Shown here one piece after another: positions 46,801 through 59,970 of a stretch of DNA of 64,000 nucleotides. Location of the stretch: NCBI GenBank assembly GCA_013399305.1, contig VXAI01000019.1:8254029-8318028 (forward strand), written 5' to 3'. Numbering within the stretch: position 1 is the first letter of the stretch; the number at the start of each line of letters is the position of its first letter. The stretch comes from Rostratula benghalensis (lineage: Eukaryota > Chordata > Aves > Charadriiformes > Rostratulidae). The position numbers were made by a program, and so were the translations under genes. A model generated the notes under the pieces. That model was not told where the DNA came from. It ran no database searches and worked only from the letters and a program-made list of their open reading frames with translations.

Positions 46801-47720
46801 AAATCTGGATCAGCTTCAGTGAAAACTTCTTGCAAAGGGCAGAACAGATTCTTAAAATCTCCGAGCTCTGATCTCCAAGGTATCTGCCTGAGGACTCTGT
46901 TCTCTGTTCAGAGGGGTTAGGGTTGAGGAACAAAGCGAGGAGCTAAAATCCTGCTAAAGCCACGTGAGTGAGCAGTCACTTGATTGTGCAGTAAAGAATC
47001 TATACAGGAACTACTGGCATACCGTCTCCACAGCCAAATTACATCCTAGTGATGAATCCATTAAGTAAACCAAAATGAATAGCAAACTCTCATGTGCCAG
47101 AGGCAACATTTTTTAAAGTCTTCTATCTTCCAAATACAATGTCTTCTTGGAGTCATCCTGAGGTAATAACTCATTTCATACTCTGTAGCTGTAAACATCC
47201 TGGTGTGACAGAGGAAATATTTAAATTATTTTTGATTTATCACCCTATGGTATTCCACGGTGAGGATGCCTTCAGCATGAGTGGCTCTGAGGTGAGAGAG
47301 CACTAAGTTTCAGCTAAAATTGCTCCACCAGGGACTGAGAATCAATCATCCACGTGAACTCATTAACTCCTTGTCTCCACCTGTGCGTCTGTGTGACACA
47401 CAGACACACGCACGAGTCTGCTCGGTCACCTCAGCCTGTTTCTGGGACCTCGGGATTGTGAAGACCATGGACAGGATGTGACAGTCTTTAGAGGAACTCC
47501 TCTACTTACAGGAAATCTCCACCTTTTGCATTGGGGCAGAGCTGTGCCCCAGGGTGAGGTTCACGGCTGCCTTTTCACTCCTGCTCCTGAAAATCTGGAT
47601 TTCTTCAGTGCCCCGTGTCACATCTGTCAACGAGTAGCTAAGGTTCCTCAAAGCATCTAAAATGATGCAGATGTTTGTTTAAGCAGCAGAATCCTTCCCA
47701 TGATTGTCCCTAAAGTGAAG
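43871..47720. other. Intergenic, no gene seen
   Basis: Unique DNA. The segment at about 44630-44830 is rich in AATTA/TAAT cores without low complexity and could be regulatory. No gene or further repeat is recognised. Confidence 0.55.
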
Positions 47721-47960
47721 TATTGCATTGGCCTTACATGGCAAGGTCTCAGTAATGGGGGGCTGCCGTGGTGAGAAGGTGCTAGAAGGTTCCTCCGTGT
47801 CCAACAGAGGCAGTGACAGCCAGCTCCAAGAGGAACTCACCACTGGCCAAGGCCAAGGCCATCACTGACAGTGGAAGAACCTCTGGGAGAACATGTTTAA
47901 GAAAGGAAGAAAAAGTTGTTGCCCAGCAGCGAGGGGAGCTGGAGAGAGGAGAGGGAGGGT
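47721..47960 (+). mobile_element. Second, older copy of the LTR-like element (5' part)
   Basis: TATTGCATTGGCCTTACATG, CGTGTCCAACAGAGGCAGTG, CACTGGCCAAGGCCAAGGCC and GAACCTCTGGGAGAACATGT follow the same order as the minus strand of 36466 down to about 36215. Only about 240 bp remains and the copy is clearly diverged. It lies in the opposite orientation to the first copy, about 11 kb away. Confidence 0.65.
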
Positions 47961-50053
47961 CAAAGAGTGAGCTCAGCTCTTGGCCCTTGAGCAGTAACTA
48001 ATTTGCTGCTTTCTGTCAAGAGTTTTTAGGGAACAGAAGGTTGCAGCAGAATATCCACTCTTCAGAAGTCAGGAGATTGCCCTTCTTCAATGGTACATGT
48101 AGACAAAACCCATGACATACTTCCTGCTGTCTTTGAAGGAAAAAATAGCCCTAAGGGGTAATCCTGGATTTTTGTTGACTTTTCATTTGCCAGTGACTGT
48201 ACTAAAGACCATCTCTAAACATACCAACTCAGTTCTTACAATTTGCACACAAAGTTGGCATTTTCTGACAAGTTTGGACAGTCTAATTTCTTAAACATCT
48301 GGGAAAAAGACATGAGTCTATTTTTCTTTGGAAATTTGGAAGAAACAGAGGTTTAGTTGCAACTTCTCTCTCACAGGAGACTCCATCTGCGTTTCACCTT
48401 TATGATTTACTCAGTTGTGGTTGCCACATACTGCGTGTTTATTTCCTTCCCTCATTTTCTGGCTCTTTCTCTCCAGTTCTGGTTTTCTTAGTCAACATTA
48501 ATTCTGACTCCATGTGCCTTTCATAATTACAGCATTGAAAATTCAGTTGAATTCCGTGACCAAAAAACGCTATCTGATTCCAGAAGAACAGAGAACAGTT
48601 GTCTCAAAGCAGGCTGATACCCAGCTGTATTTATTTACCTCTTTTTTTTCCCCAAAATGCCCTTTTTAAACACAAGTCACAACGAGTTAGTGTCGTGATA
48701 CCTGACATCTACTCTTGACGCAACTTATTGTTTAAATGAAAAACAACAAGAAGCCCAAATCTTTCTACTTTATTTCTGAATTTATCCCTCTTTTTTCCTT
48801 CTGTGCCCTTCCTGAAGTCGATGTCAGCGAGACCTATAGGCAATAATTAATCCCCCATTAGGACAAGGTGGATTTCCTCATTGGAGCTGATAATTTCAGG
48901 ATTTGTTGTATCCCCCACAGGGCGAGAAAGCAGCCCTGGCAAGGAATGATTTAGTTTAGAGTTTAAATGAATGGTGTTGGCATATATTTTCACTTAAAAG
49001 CTTAAAACCAAAGAAACAACAAAAATACCTCACTTCTGCAGCTACATGGGATGTTTGAAGTACACAGCTCATCTCTTGTACTCACCCTGTAGATTTAAAG
49101 CGAGTGGAAAAAACAGCCACGTGCTGTCTGAAGTTAATGTGAAGCAGGACAGGTAAATTTTTGGGCAGAGAAATGCCGATTTTCAGGCTACCAATTGGAT
49201 TTCAGTTGCAACCAACGACGGGTCCTACTGCAAACAAGACAACAACCAGCGAAGGGAAGAGTGAAATCTGCATCAGAGGAGCATTACTGCCAGAAATATC
49301 ATCCCTAACACTCTTCAGCAGAGGTTTTGGGAATCACAGCCTTGGATTGAGATGCTTGAGCCGCTTTTGGCACTTTCTTGTTTTCACGAGGATTTATTCC
49401 TCTCTAACAGTAATGGTTGGAAGAGGCAGGGTGAAAGGCTGGTACAGACACATCTCTGATCCTTCAGGCTGATTATTTGTTCTCACAGCAGCAGAAGGAA
49501 GCCATGCAATGGCTTTGTGCAATAAATTAAAAGCGTTAAGCAAAGTGTTTTCCCAATTACTGATGTTTTCTCCAACTTTGCTGATTTCTCCATCTCTCTC
49601 TCTCCCTTTTGAGTTTGCTACCGTGTCAGCTCAGCCTGATTACTCATATACCAGAGTGAATCAGCATGAAATAATCCATGGGAGTCTTAGCTTCATTGGA
49701 TTACATTTAGTCATGCAATATTTGATTTGTCTTGATTCCTAGATTCCTAGTGTATGATTTTGAATTTGCACATAGTTACTCTCTACAATTTTGGCCATTT
49801 TTGCTGGCTGTTGAGACATTCTGCCTTGAACTTTCTCTGCTCCAGAAGCCAGATGTGGTTAAAAAAATTGAGCCAGAGCCCAGAAACTGAAAAAAGGCCA
49901 AAACAGATATGGAAAAAAAAAAAGAAAAAAAAAAAAGAAAAAAAAATAGGGAACCGACAGTGTTGCCAAGATCCACCCTCACTTCTCATGTGTAGAAGGT
50001 ACTCTGAAAGCTTTGAGCAAACAAATGCTATATCCACAGGCCCAGTGCTGGAG

Positions 50054-50086
<33 letters not shown>

Positions 50087-51627
50087 TCAGAATAATTCCA
50101 AAAAGGAAATCTGGAGGCTCCAGCCCTGCTCTACCCTTTGCTGGGTTTAAACCTACAGCACCCACCTCTGGGACAACACATAACGGAGGCCACATTTGTA
50201 CCTCATGTCTGGGAAGTCCCTACATAAGTGATTTCAAAAGAACACCTTTCTGCCGTAGGGAAGACAGGCATCAATTTCATAAAAAGGAATAACCAGGTTT
50301 ACTTGTGAAAAAATCCATATAAAAATGCATAAACCAGTGTATTCAGGAATAGACCATAGAGCACCCAATGAGAATAAGAGGTGCTGTGCTCCTCTCCTCC
50401 TGCTTTGTGAAACACACTCTTTTATATAATTCAAGTAGGTCAATAGGCATTAACAGAGGCAGAGAATATTTTCAGCCTATTTTTATTGCCTCATAACTCT
50501 GTAATTTGTGAAAAATAGCACATTTATGGAAGTCTATTCCAGCCAGTGCTGTTCTTCTCCTTCATCCCCAATAAAAGATTGCTTGTCTGTTATTTTGAAC
50601 CACGTTATAAAATCTGTGGTTTAATTTTCTTTACTGTGTGGGATCGCAATCATACCAAATTCTCAATCCTGAGAAGCATAAGAGCCACTAAATACCTCCA
50701 GATTGTCTGAAATTCATTTAGAATCACAGAGAAACTGGACTTGACCTTCATCTCACTAAACCCAGGAGGAGAAAAAACAAGAACTCTTACTGCAAAAGGG
50801 CTAAAACTATCACAGATCAGAATTTCTTTCTTCTCATGTAAACAAGAGCTGGGGTTTTTTTTAAGTTATAGAATCAGATAAGTTCATTAAAAGACGCTTT
50901 GAGATACATATATATGCTTTTCTTGGCACTGAACTCCATCAGCCCCACCTCGTGTCACCGAAGCCAGGAAGAAAAACATAAACTCACTCTGTAAATATCT
51001 GTTGCCCTTTTGCCAGGTTGTACCAGTTTGGGGAGTTGGTAATGGGGTAATTTATCTTTCAAACAGAAATAAGTGACACGGGGAACCGGACTATTCCCTA
51101 TGTACAGAAAGGTATGCAGGATACATAGGTATGTACACACACATAAATATATTTTGATTATTGAATGCATATTGATAGAGAGAGAAGGACGGAACAGGAT
51201 ATAACTAAATTAGGTGAAAAAAAATTCAGTCAGTCTTCAAAAATCACCTGTTTTCTCCTAAAAAATGTTCTGAAAGAGACGTAGAGTAGATTTGGTTAAC
51301 TTAGAAGACATTATAGTCCTGCCATAATACTGCAAACATGACTGTACTCATTTTGAACAAAGTTCTCCAAATTCTAATATCACATCATTTCTTCCATATT
51401 TTGCTATCTCATCTTCAGAGATAGTAATTTGGGGTCTAATTGACCTAAATTTCATGGATCATTTTTCAAACCCGTGCAAAACTATCACGACACCCTATGG
51501 CAGTGTGTGTTGTAGTGATTTCACCCCCATTAACATCTGCCTGTTAAATATTGCTCTCTGCTGAGACACTGGTGCCAAGAAGGGCTGCTGGAGCCAAATG
51601 AACAGGGCTCAGACCTGGGTGATATTT
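47961..51627. other. Intergenic, no gene seen
   Basis: AT-rich unique sequence with an A-rich block (about 49911-49946) and a 29-base A-run (50054-50082). No gene is recognised. Confidence 0.6.
49911..50082. repeat. Two adjacent A-rich tracts
   Basis: Interrupted A-rich tract at 49911-49946 and pure A29 at 50054-50082, separated by about 107 bp of ordinary sequence. The intervening DNA is not recognised as a retrocopy. Confidence 0.85.
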
Positions 51628-52045
51628 AGAACTGTAGAGTACTTTGGGTTGGAAGGGAACTTTAAAGGCCATTTATTCCATTTCCCTGCAATAAGCAGGG
51701 ACACCTCCCACCAGCCCAGGTGGCTCCAAGCCCCCTCCAACCTGGCCTTGAACCCCTCCAGGGATGGGGCAGCCACAGCTTCTCTGGGCAACCTGGGCCA
51801 GGCTCTCACCACCCCTACAACAAAGTTCTTCCCAAGATCTCATCTCCAACTCCCCTCTTTCAGTGTCAAACCCTTCACCATCATCCTATGGCTCCTCTCC
51901 CTGATCCAAAGTCCCCTCCCCAGCTTTTCTGGAGCCCCTTTAGGGACTGGAAGGGGCTCTAAGATCTCCCCGGAGCCTTCTCTTCTCCAGGCTGAACCCC
52001 CACCCCCCACTCCCCACCCCAAACTCTCTCCGCCTGTCGTTCTTA
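51628..52045 (-). mobile_element. CR1 LINE, about 420 bp, young subtype
   Basis: Reverse-complement CR1 with GTTGGAAGGGAACTTTAAAG, GGCCATTTATTCCATTTCCC, TGCAATAAGCAGGGACACC, GGGATGGGGCAGCCACAGCT and GGAGCCTTCTCTTCTCCAGG. It shares the AATAAGCAGG variant with the copy at 34529. It ends in a C-rich stretch (CCCACCCCCCACTCCCCACC). Frames of 153, 80 and 67 codons here are CR1 translations. Confidence 0.95.
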
Positions 52046-55000
52046 CTCAGAAGTTCTGAACAGCTCAGCAGAAAAGTTTCTCCTTTAGGTCACCCACCTC
52101 ATTCTCTCCATCAGCCACCTAGAAATCTTCCACATAGAATGCCTCACTCACGTGATTTGAATCAACCAGCGGGGACCGAGTGGCTCCTATCTTGGTGTTG
52201 CATCACTTCCTTGGAGGTGCTTGAACAACCATCCTGTATTTTTTGGTCAATAACTGGAGATTTATACAGGTGATATGTATTTACATGCAACAGCTCCAAC
52301 TGGCATCAGGAGCCTGAGAAAAAGTTCTGTGGATGTGGACTTCTTTAATTTCAGCGCTGCTGGGTTACGGATATCTTCAGATCACCAGAACACTTTAATT
52401 AAACTCTGTTGAAGACTTCTGCTGCAATACTCTAAATTACCTGCTGGATTTTGCTGTCTCAGCTGCTCAGAAACGGATGAGGTAGCTCTTTGCACCTCGG
52501 CAGCGATTCACAAGCCAATACCCAATTTCCCTCCAGAACTGGGAGGAGGATGGGTTTTATCATATCCTGGGGTAGCGAATAAACCTTTGTGTGGCACCCA
52601 CTGCAGTATCTTGTGGGAGCTTCCTGACCTAAAGCAAAAGAAAATGCAGTCATTGGAAGACATTAAAAAATTGTAGGGAGGTTAAATGGAAGGTTTCACT
52701 CATGGGATTGCAGTCTAGTAACATTATCCATATTTTTTCTCCAGGCAGACAATGCATCTAAATGTATTTCTCTAACAAACGTAGCCAAGAATTGGAAGTT
52801 GAATTTTATGGGAAAGTCTCACCTTTCAAAATGACTTTTATTACTCTAAGGGAATTTGTAGTCAGGAAATGTCACAATTCTTCACGGAATATGAAATTAT
52901 AAATTCTGGGGAAAAAACCTGTAAGAAAATTGAAACTTATCAGGTAATATTCTATCTTACAGAAACTACACTCTATCATAGCACTACTAATAGAATATAA
53001 ATACCCAAATAAACAATAACAAAGCAAATTCAAAATAAAACACATTCATTTTGCCTTAAAAAGAAACCTTAGTATTGCTAACTAAATAAGAACAGCCTTG
53101 TTCTCATGATTTTTTTCATTGAAATTTGTTGAAATAAATGTGATTCCATAAGAAATTTGGGCTTTCCCATACAGAACCACTGAACTTACAGGGACTTGGC
53201 GTGGTACAAGGAGCTGGAAAGGTGGAACCATCCAGTCTGATTCACTTCACATTTATAAAAATACTCAGGTTCTCACCAGGGGTCATTCTGATCTCACACG
53301 GTTCACGGATTTTTGGTGGAGCATTTCCCTGTATTCATTCTCATAATTCTCATTTTGGATTTTGAAGTTTTTGGTTTTCAGGTTTGGTTTTTTTCACTTG
53401 TTTGTTTGAAAAAAACTAAGTCCTTAACATCTCAAACATTATGCTGATATTCAACAAAGTTACAAGGCATGAAATAATTCCAATAGAAGCTATATTTTCT
53501 TCTCAAGTGATAAAGTATTAAATAAAATTTCCTAATTTTATAAAATAGTGTAATGCTAAGGTATTGACGATCACTATTTGACAAAATTAAATTGAATCCT
53601 GTGAGGATGAAGGTCTAGATCCATAAAAAGAGATTTCTATCTCAGTAGTTCCGTATATGTTTCATTGATATAGAACTATATCAATGAATATAGAATTGAG
53701 TGAATCCAATGAATAAGAATTATATCAGAATTGTAAAATACAGGAGGGAAACCAGGTGTCCCAACAAATAGTCTGCTTGCATTAACACAGGATTGCTCAG
53801 CTCATTCACTTTTCAAAAAAAATCTATTCTTTACATAAATTCCTCTCACTTCTCTTCTCTTGTTTCTTCACTTTTCTCTTCTCTTCCTTTCCTTCCCTTC
53901 CCTTTCCTTTTCCATTCCATAATTCTACATTATTCTTAAAAAAAAAAAAAAAAGCATTTCTAAAAAAACTCTATTCGTTTCTAAATTTGTTCAAAGACAG
54001 TATGTAGAACCAATACTGGGTTTTGCTGTGTTCTTACCTTTATATTTCATTCTGTGCCAGGGCTAATAAAATGCCATCATTGCCCCATGTCACAGGAGCC
54101 ACTTCAGCCCTAAAGCAGCTTAAATTGAGGTGGGTAAATGACAAAAGACAGAGCTGTGGATTGGAACCTTTTCTTCTCCCTCTAAGAGGAAAAAGAAATT
54201 ATTCCAAATTTCTGCACTGAAGTTGGGATTATTTCAGAAAGTCAGGGTTGCACAACGGCGTAACTGCTGGGATCCCAGCGCACAGGACCAGTCTGGAGAC
54301 TGGGAGATTTTACCCCCATGGGTTTATGCCTGTTCTTGACACAGATTAACACACAGTTCACACACTAACACTGTCAGTGAGAGTGTTTTCTGGGTAAGAA
54401 CAAACCACGTGAGGAGCAATGTCCTCTCCTGGTCATGTACGTTCATCTTCTCCACAATCTCAGCGTTGATATGTTCCTCACTTAACCCCACCATCAACAA
54501 AGGCTGTTGGGTTTAAATGGGATATCCTCATGTTAAACTAATGTCAACCCAAGCATCTTTGCGTACTTTAGTTCCATCTTCACCTTAGCTATGTCTTTAT
54601 TTTTTACTTTTATTTTTATGAATCCTCAGCCTTCTAACACACTCCTCCATTGGCAGTGTCAGCCCTAAATATCATCTTTGAAATGTTCAAATAAAGCAAA
54701 GGTTACATGGAACACTATTGCATCATGCATTTTATCCCCAAAAGAGAGTTCCCTGATTTATTTGTTCAGACTTATCCAGATTTCTCAACGCTGCGGCGAA
54801 AGAACAACCGAAACAAAGCAGAACTGTAACGTAAAAAAAAATAACTACCAAGGCTGTGTAAGAAAATTAAACAGATTAATAAAGATGAAAAAAAAAATAA
54901 AATTGTGTTAGCTATCAAAGCACACATTTATCACAGAGAAAATATCCTTTGTGGGATGTTTTTTACAGGCACTGGGAGAGCCTTTTCATGCAGCTGGGGA

Positions 55001-57907
55001 GGCGTGGGAGGACAGAGCTGGGATTGGGGCTCAGAGGGAGGAAGGAGCAGGAACGCGGAGCCTCTGCTGTGCAGAAAGAGGTAATGACGCATTAATTGTT
55101 CCAAAGCAAGGGAACAATGGGCACTGGGAAACTTCCAAGGTTTCCCTTCCCTTTTCCCTTCCCTCCCCCCAGACCCTCCTAGTAAATTTTACTAGTCTCT
55201 AAAGGGACCAGCCCCTCCGCCTGCTGGTGATCGTCTGCCCGGTGGAGCCCAGGAGGGCTTTTGTAGCCACAATTATTAAAATATGGGAGGGGGAAGCTCA
55301 CTTTACACTGATTTGAATCTATTCTTCCATCTTAAATAATTGTTTGATTCACTTCAGATCGCAGCCGTAAAAGAGCGTTATGTATCTCCCTGGAATTCTA
55401 ATATTCCAGGTCCTCGTTTCTTTCACAATAATTTTTTTATTAGGTTTCCTGTGTTGTCATTTGAAATGACATCCTGATGACCTTACTGAACACCTAGGCA
55501 GGTTGCCATAGTCAGTGGGGCTGTGGGTGCTGCTTTTATAAGACTTCTGGAAGACTTCTTTATCCACACAAAAGCTTTTGCCAGGCGTTGAGAGATTTAC
55601 CAACCCAGCAAAACTATGGCAGGAGGCTTCCAGTTTCATAACCTAGTCAAAGATATAATTTTTCCAGTAGCAAGCAAGGCTTTCAGGTGCCTTCAAGTCT
55701 GAAAGTGGGTGTTTATTTCTCCGTGTTTGAATCGCAGGAAGATGAAATGGCAGGGAGATATGCAGTTATTGGTATCACCTTGGAGGAATGTACTGATCAG
55801 TCAGGTATCCACGAATGGGGCAGCCAATTTGAGCTCACTTCAATAATTAGATTGAGGATTTCAGTTTCTTCCTATTGGTCATGTGAAGTAAACACTATTA
55901 CACAAACGGGAACTAATTAGTAGGTCCCAGCAAATGAGTCCAGCGTGTGCCAGGGAGGCCTGATTTCCACACAGATTTGTACTAAATATCTCGGTTAGAG
56001 CTTTTAATCTGGATGGATGGGTGAGTGTGGCTGCATTCGTAAAAAACAGAGGTGTTTATAGCAGCATAATGTGCTTTTTTCACCCAGCTGCACAGATGAG
56101 CTCCTTAAAACCCTGGATGTAACTCAGGATTCATCTGAGGATCTCAGCTAGAGAGCCCATAATATGTTTCTCACAATTGACTAGCAAATACAGTTTATTT
56201 TAAACTAGTAAACACTCTGAAATGTCAGAAATAATATCCAGTAATTGATATTACACTCTTAATAGTTAAAATACTTCACAACCAGGCTATGGGGTTAAAC
56301 TTTACATATGAGCTGTGGTCTTCCCTTTGATGTGGAATTAATTTATGACACATTTCTGTAGAATCTTTTTGAATAAGTGCTGCTATTTTTATTATCTACA
56401 TTCAAGGTGGCGTTGACTGTGCCTGAAATAAAGATTTATGGCCTGTTTTTGCATTTTCACCAACTAATATTAGCAGTTACCTTCCTTAAGAAATTAAGAA
56501 CTGGATTCTAGTAGTTTTATGTAATTTTGTTGTTGTTGTTACTCAGTTCCAGATTCATTTCCATGTATTTCATTACACTAAGCCTCAGAGTTAATTTAAA
56601 AGCATGAACATCTTCTAAGCAGAAGTGCCAGGGTGTTGACATTTGAGATTTTAAACTAATTTCTTAATTTAATCTTAAGTGACAGGTGTCATTTCTAGTA
56701 AGTACACCACTCACCAGTTCCTTTGCTTCCTCTTTCATACCTTTTCTTTTGAGTTTTCCTTCACTTTTCCCAGTTATTTCTGAAAAACTTCATTCTTCTG
56801 AGCAGGAGGGGATCCATAGTGCGTTACAGTACCCTGCAGCATTGCCTGGGTTTTGCACCCAAAACAGCTGGGGGAGATCTCAGACTTCCCTAAAACATAC
56901 CAACAACAATCCCTCCACAGCACAAAATACTCTGCCCTGTATATGATTTTTTTTTTCTTTTTTCCTAAAACAAAATGCCAAGACAGTGATTGAGTGCAGA
57001 GAAAAAACAGGAGGGAGCCAAAACATTAGCTTGAAAGACAACTGTCACCCTCAGACCCTACAGAAATCTGGAGAGCAGAATAAGGAGGATCCATTGGATT
57101 CATGACTCCCCCTAATTCCTTATTTTTCAAAGTTGGAAAGAGGTTTTGCTGGGATTTCTCTCCTTTTCTTTTTTTTTTTTTAAGCTCTTGCTTTTTAAAA
57201 CTGCAAAACTAGTCAAAACCACATTCCTTTTCTCTTCAACTGGATAGTTGTCAAAGAAAGCACAACAGTATTTATGATATCAGTCAAAGAAAGAGCAATA
57301 GCAGTATTTACCAAATAAAATAAATAATAAGGCACCAGCATTTCACCAAACACCAAAAAGCATGAGGTTCATCTACGTAGGGAGTAGAGAAGGAGTAACA
57401 CAGTCCTAAGGAGACAGGAGTTACTTGGCTGGGTCTGATTTTAATCGATTGCACCCACTTCTACAGTTTGAGCGTGAGCCCCCAAGGATTTTCCAGGGAG
57501 CTTTGTGTTGCTGGATGAGCTGATAACCAAAGAAATCGGGGAGAGCTTCCCTCCTACGGTGCTGAGGCTGCGAGAGGCGTGGGAGGGGCTCACGGATTTC
57601 TCTTTGGCTGGGGCTGCCAGCTGTGGTGCTTAAAGACAGTCCCAAGGACGGGGTTTTAAAGGTTCTCCTGTAATTACATCAGATAGAGAAAGGGCAGGGC
57701 GAGCCTGACTGCTGAAACCCTTCCCTATTCACCTGGAGCCTGCGCTCGAGCCTCCAGGAGCCCAGCATCTTGCAGAGCTGCCTCCCTGACAAGGCTCTGC
57801 TGCCCTGGCTGGGCAACCCCCGGGCTCTTCTGCTCCTTCTTCCAGCAGCCTTTCATTTTTATAAACATCTTACAGGCTCTCAGGCATGGAATTAATAATT
57901 TGCTGTG
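52046..57907. other. Intergenic, no gene seen
   Basis: The longest stretch without a recognised repeat. It holds a 12-bp-arm hairpin (53661-53688), a pyrimidine-rich CTTCC tract (about 53841-53919) followed by an A-run (about 53938-53954), an inverted repeat at 55389-55410 and a (GTT)n run near 56528-56540. No gene is recognised. Confidence 0.6.
53841..53954. repeat. Pyrimidine-rich tract and A-run
   Basis: Irregular CTT/CTTCC repeats of about 80 bp, then a 17-base A-run after a short spacer. Confidence 0.85.
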
Positions 57908-58228
57908 AGCTGGAAGCCCAGAAAGCCCCCCCCACCCTGGGCTGCATCCCCAGCAGTGGGACCAGTAGGGCAAGGGGGGAATTCTGCCCCTCTGCTCTGC
58001 TCTGAGGAGACCCCCCCCCAGTGCTGCCTCCAGCTCTGGGGCCACCAACACCAAAAGGACATGGACCTGTTGGATGGGGCCAGAGGAGGCCAGGGAGATG
58101 CTGGGAGGGCTGGAGCCCCTCTGCTGGGAGGACAGGATGAGAGAGTTGTGGGGGTTCAGCCTGGAGAAGAGAAGGCTCTGGGGAGAGCATAGAGCCCCTT
58201 CCAGTCCCTGGAGAGCCAGGGAGCCTCT
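57908..58228 (+). mobile_element. Internal CR1 fragment (ORF2 C-terminal region)
   Basis: Sense CR1 from about GCCCAGAAAGCCCCCCCCAC and CTGGGCTGCATCCCCAGCAG, through TTCTGCCCCTCTGCTCTGCT, GTGCTGCCTCCAGCTCTGGG and AAAGGACATGGACCTGTTGG, to GGTTCAGCCTGGAGAAGAGA. It is truncated at both ends and lacks the CR1 3' terminus. That is unusual for direct insertion and suggests later deletion. Homopolymeric C stretches break its frame. Confidence 0.88.
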
Positions 58229-59479
58229 TGGACCAGGTCTCCAGGGCTAGATTCCTAAGTGCCCTTGTCCTCACCTTCCAAGCAGCTATCTCCTGCTACC
58301 TCTCCATGAGGCATTTTCCACTAATTTTATTTTATTCCAAAACCTTTCTTTCAGTTACAGTAGGTGTTTCCGCCGGCTTCATGGCACCAGCAAAGCGACA
58401 GGGAGCTCCACACCTCTCAGGTCCCTCCCTCTCTAGAGTCAGTTAAAGGCAGTTTAAAATCCATCCATTCCCCTCTCCCAGCCCCATAACACCCTCCCCA
58501 CAGGCTCTGACAAACCCATCACAAACACTGCACACTTTCTAGGAGTCCTTACAGACCAGGAAATTGCACTGGATGGGGGTTTTGTCCCCTTTTTGAATGT
58601 CTCTGGTGACTTCCTTTTTCCATTTTACAAAGCTGGTTGATCTAATCTTCACTTTATGGGTCCTCCTTGTTCCACGAACCCAAGCCCTTTTCTTCTCACT
58701 CACTGCTGCGGCATTAAATTCCATTTCTATTCTGTTGGTGCTACTAACTTCAGTTGATATTTCTCATATTAAAATATATATATATATATATGCTTCCTTC
58801 TATCTTGCCTGCTGTTTTTGAAAAGATGGAAAAGGACAAGCATGGAGCTGTTTGCTTCAGAGTCTTCCTCCAGATCTCACCGTGGAACCCCTGACATCTT
58901 GAACAACTCCTATCCTAAGAACCCCAGTAATTGGGTTTTTTCATGACAATCTTCTGCTTTGATGTAGCCCGTGTTCTCCTATTTTCCCCAAGTACGTGAC
59001 ATTTTTTGTGCTGTTGTCCTGGATAAGCAAAATAATCAGACCTAGCCCAGGCTGATATGATGTGGTGCTGGAAAAATGCGTTTTGGCAAATCTCTGTGCC
59101 TGTTGTTCATTGAGTCTCCTGCCCTCTAAGTTAGTTTGACGTCTCTGGCAGCCGCTCTATCTGCCTTGAATTATTTTGTATACACAGCTAGGTATAATAT
59201 CTGAAATAAGGCTTTGCTGCACAACCTCATCTCCTCCCTCCAGTAATTGCTGCCTTTCTAATGCAGTGCATACGGAGGGATCACACAGCAATCACATCAG
59301 GGAAAAAACTCTCGGACATGGAAACCCATCCTGTGTTCGCTTCAGCGCCTCGTTAGGGGAGGTTTGGTCACCCCCCACTAGGTGTGCAACCTCAAATCTG
59401 TCTCTTCATTCCCCCACGGGAAGGCAGACATTTGGGGGGTGTCTCCAGCTGTGTTTTCCAGCCATTTTTCTCAGTAGAA
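58229..59479. other. Intergenic, no gene seen
   Basis: Unique sequence with an AT microsatellite at 58774-58792. No gene is recognised. Confidence 0.6.
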
Positions 59480-59970
59480 GCACAGAAGGATAAGGGCTTG
59501 GAAGGGACATCTGAAGATCATCCAGTCCCACCCCCCTGCCAGAGCAGGTCCAGCTAAAGCAGACTGGACAGGAAGGTGTCCAGGTGGGGTTTGAATGTCT
59601 CCAGAGATGGAGACTCTACCACCCTCAAAGTGAAGAAGTTCCCCTTCACATTTAGATGGAACTTCCTATGTTCAAATTTGTGCCTGTTTCCTCTTGTCCT
59701 GTCACTGGGCACCACTGAAAAAAGACTGGTCCCATCCTCCTCACCCCCCCCCTTGAAGTAGGGGTTGATCAGATCCCCTCCTGTTTTTTTTTCTCTTCTC
59801 TCCAGACTAAACAGACCCAAGTCCCTCAGCCTTTCCTCACCACAGAGATGCTCTAAACCCCTCTTCATCTTTGTAGCCCTTTGCTATCCCCTTCTCCAGC
59901 GGTTCCCTGTCCTTCTTGAACTGGGAGCCCAGAACTGGACACCGTACTCCAGAAGCTGGGGAAAAGCACT
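59480..59970 (-). mobile_element. CR1 LINE fragment, about 490 bp
   Basis: Reverse-complement CR1. GGGCTTGGAAGGGACATCTG, GTGTCCAGGTGGGGTTTGAA, TGTCTCCAGAGATGGAGACT, CCTCTTGTCCTGTCACTGGG and CCTCAGCCTTTCCTCACCAC occur in order. It ends near GAACTGGGAGCCCAGAACTG and ACACCGTACTCCAGAAGCTG. It is the same broad subtype as the copy at 26771 but extends further toward ORF2. Confidence 0.93.
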
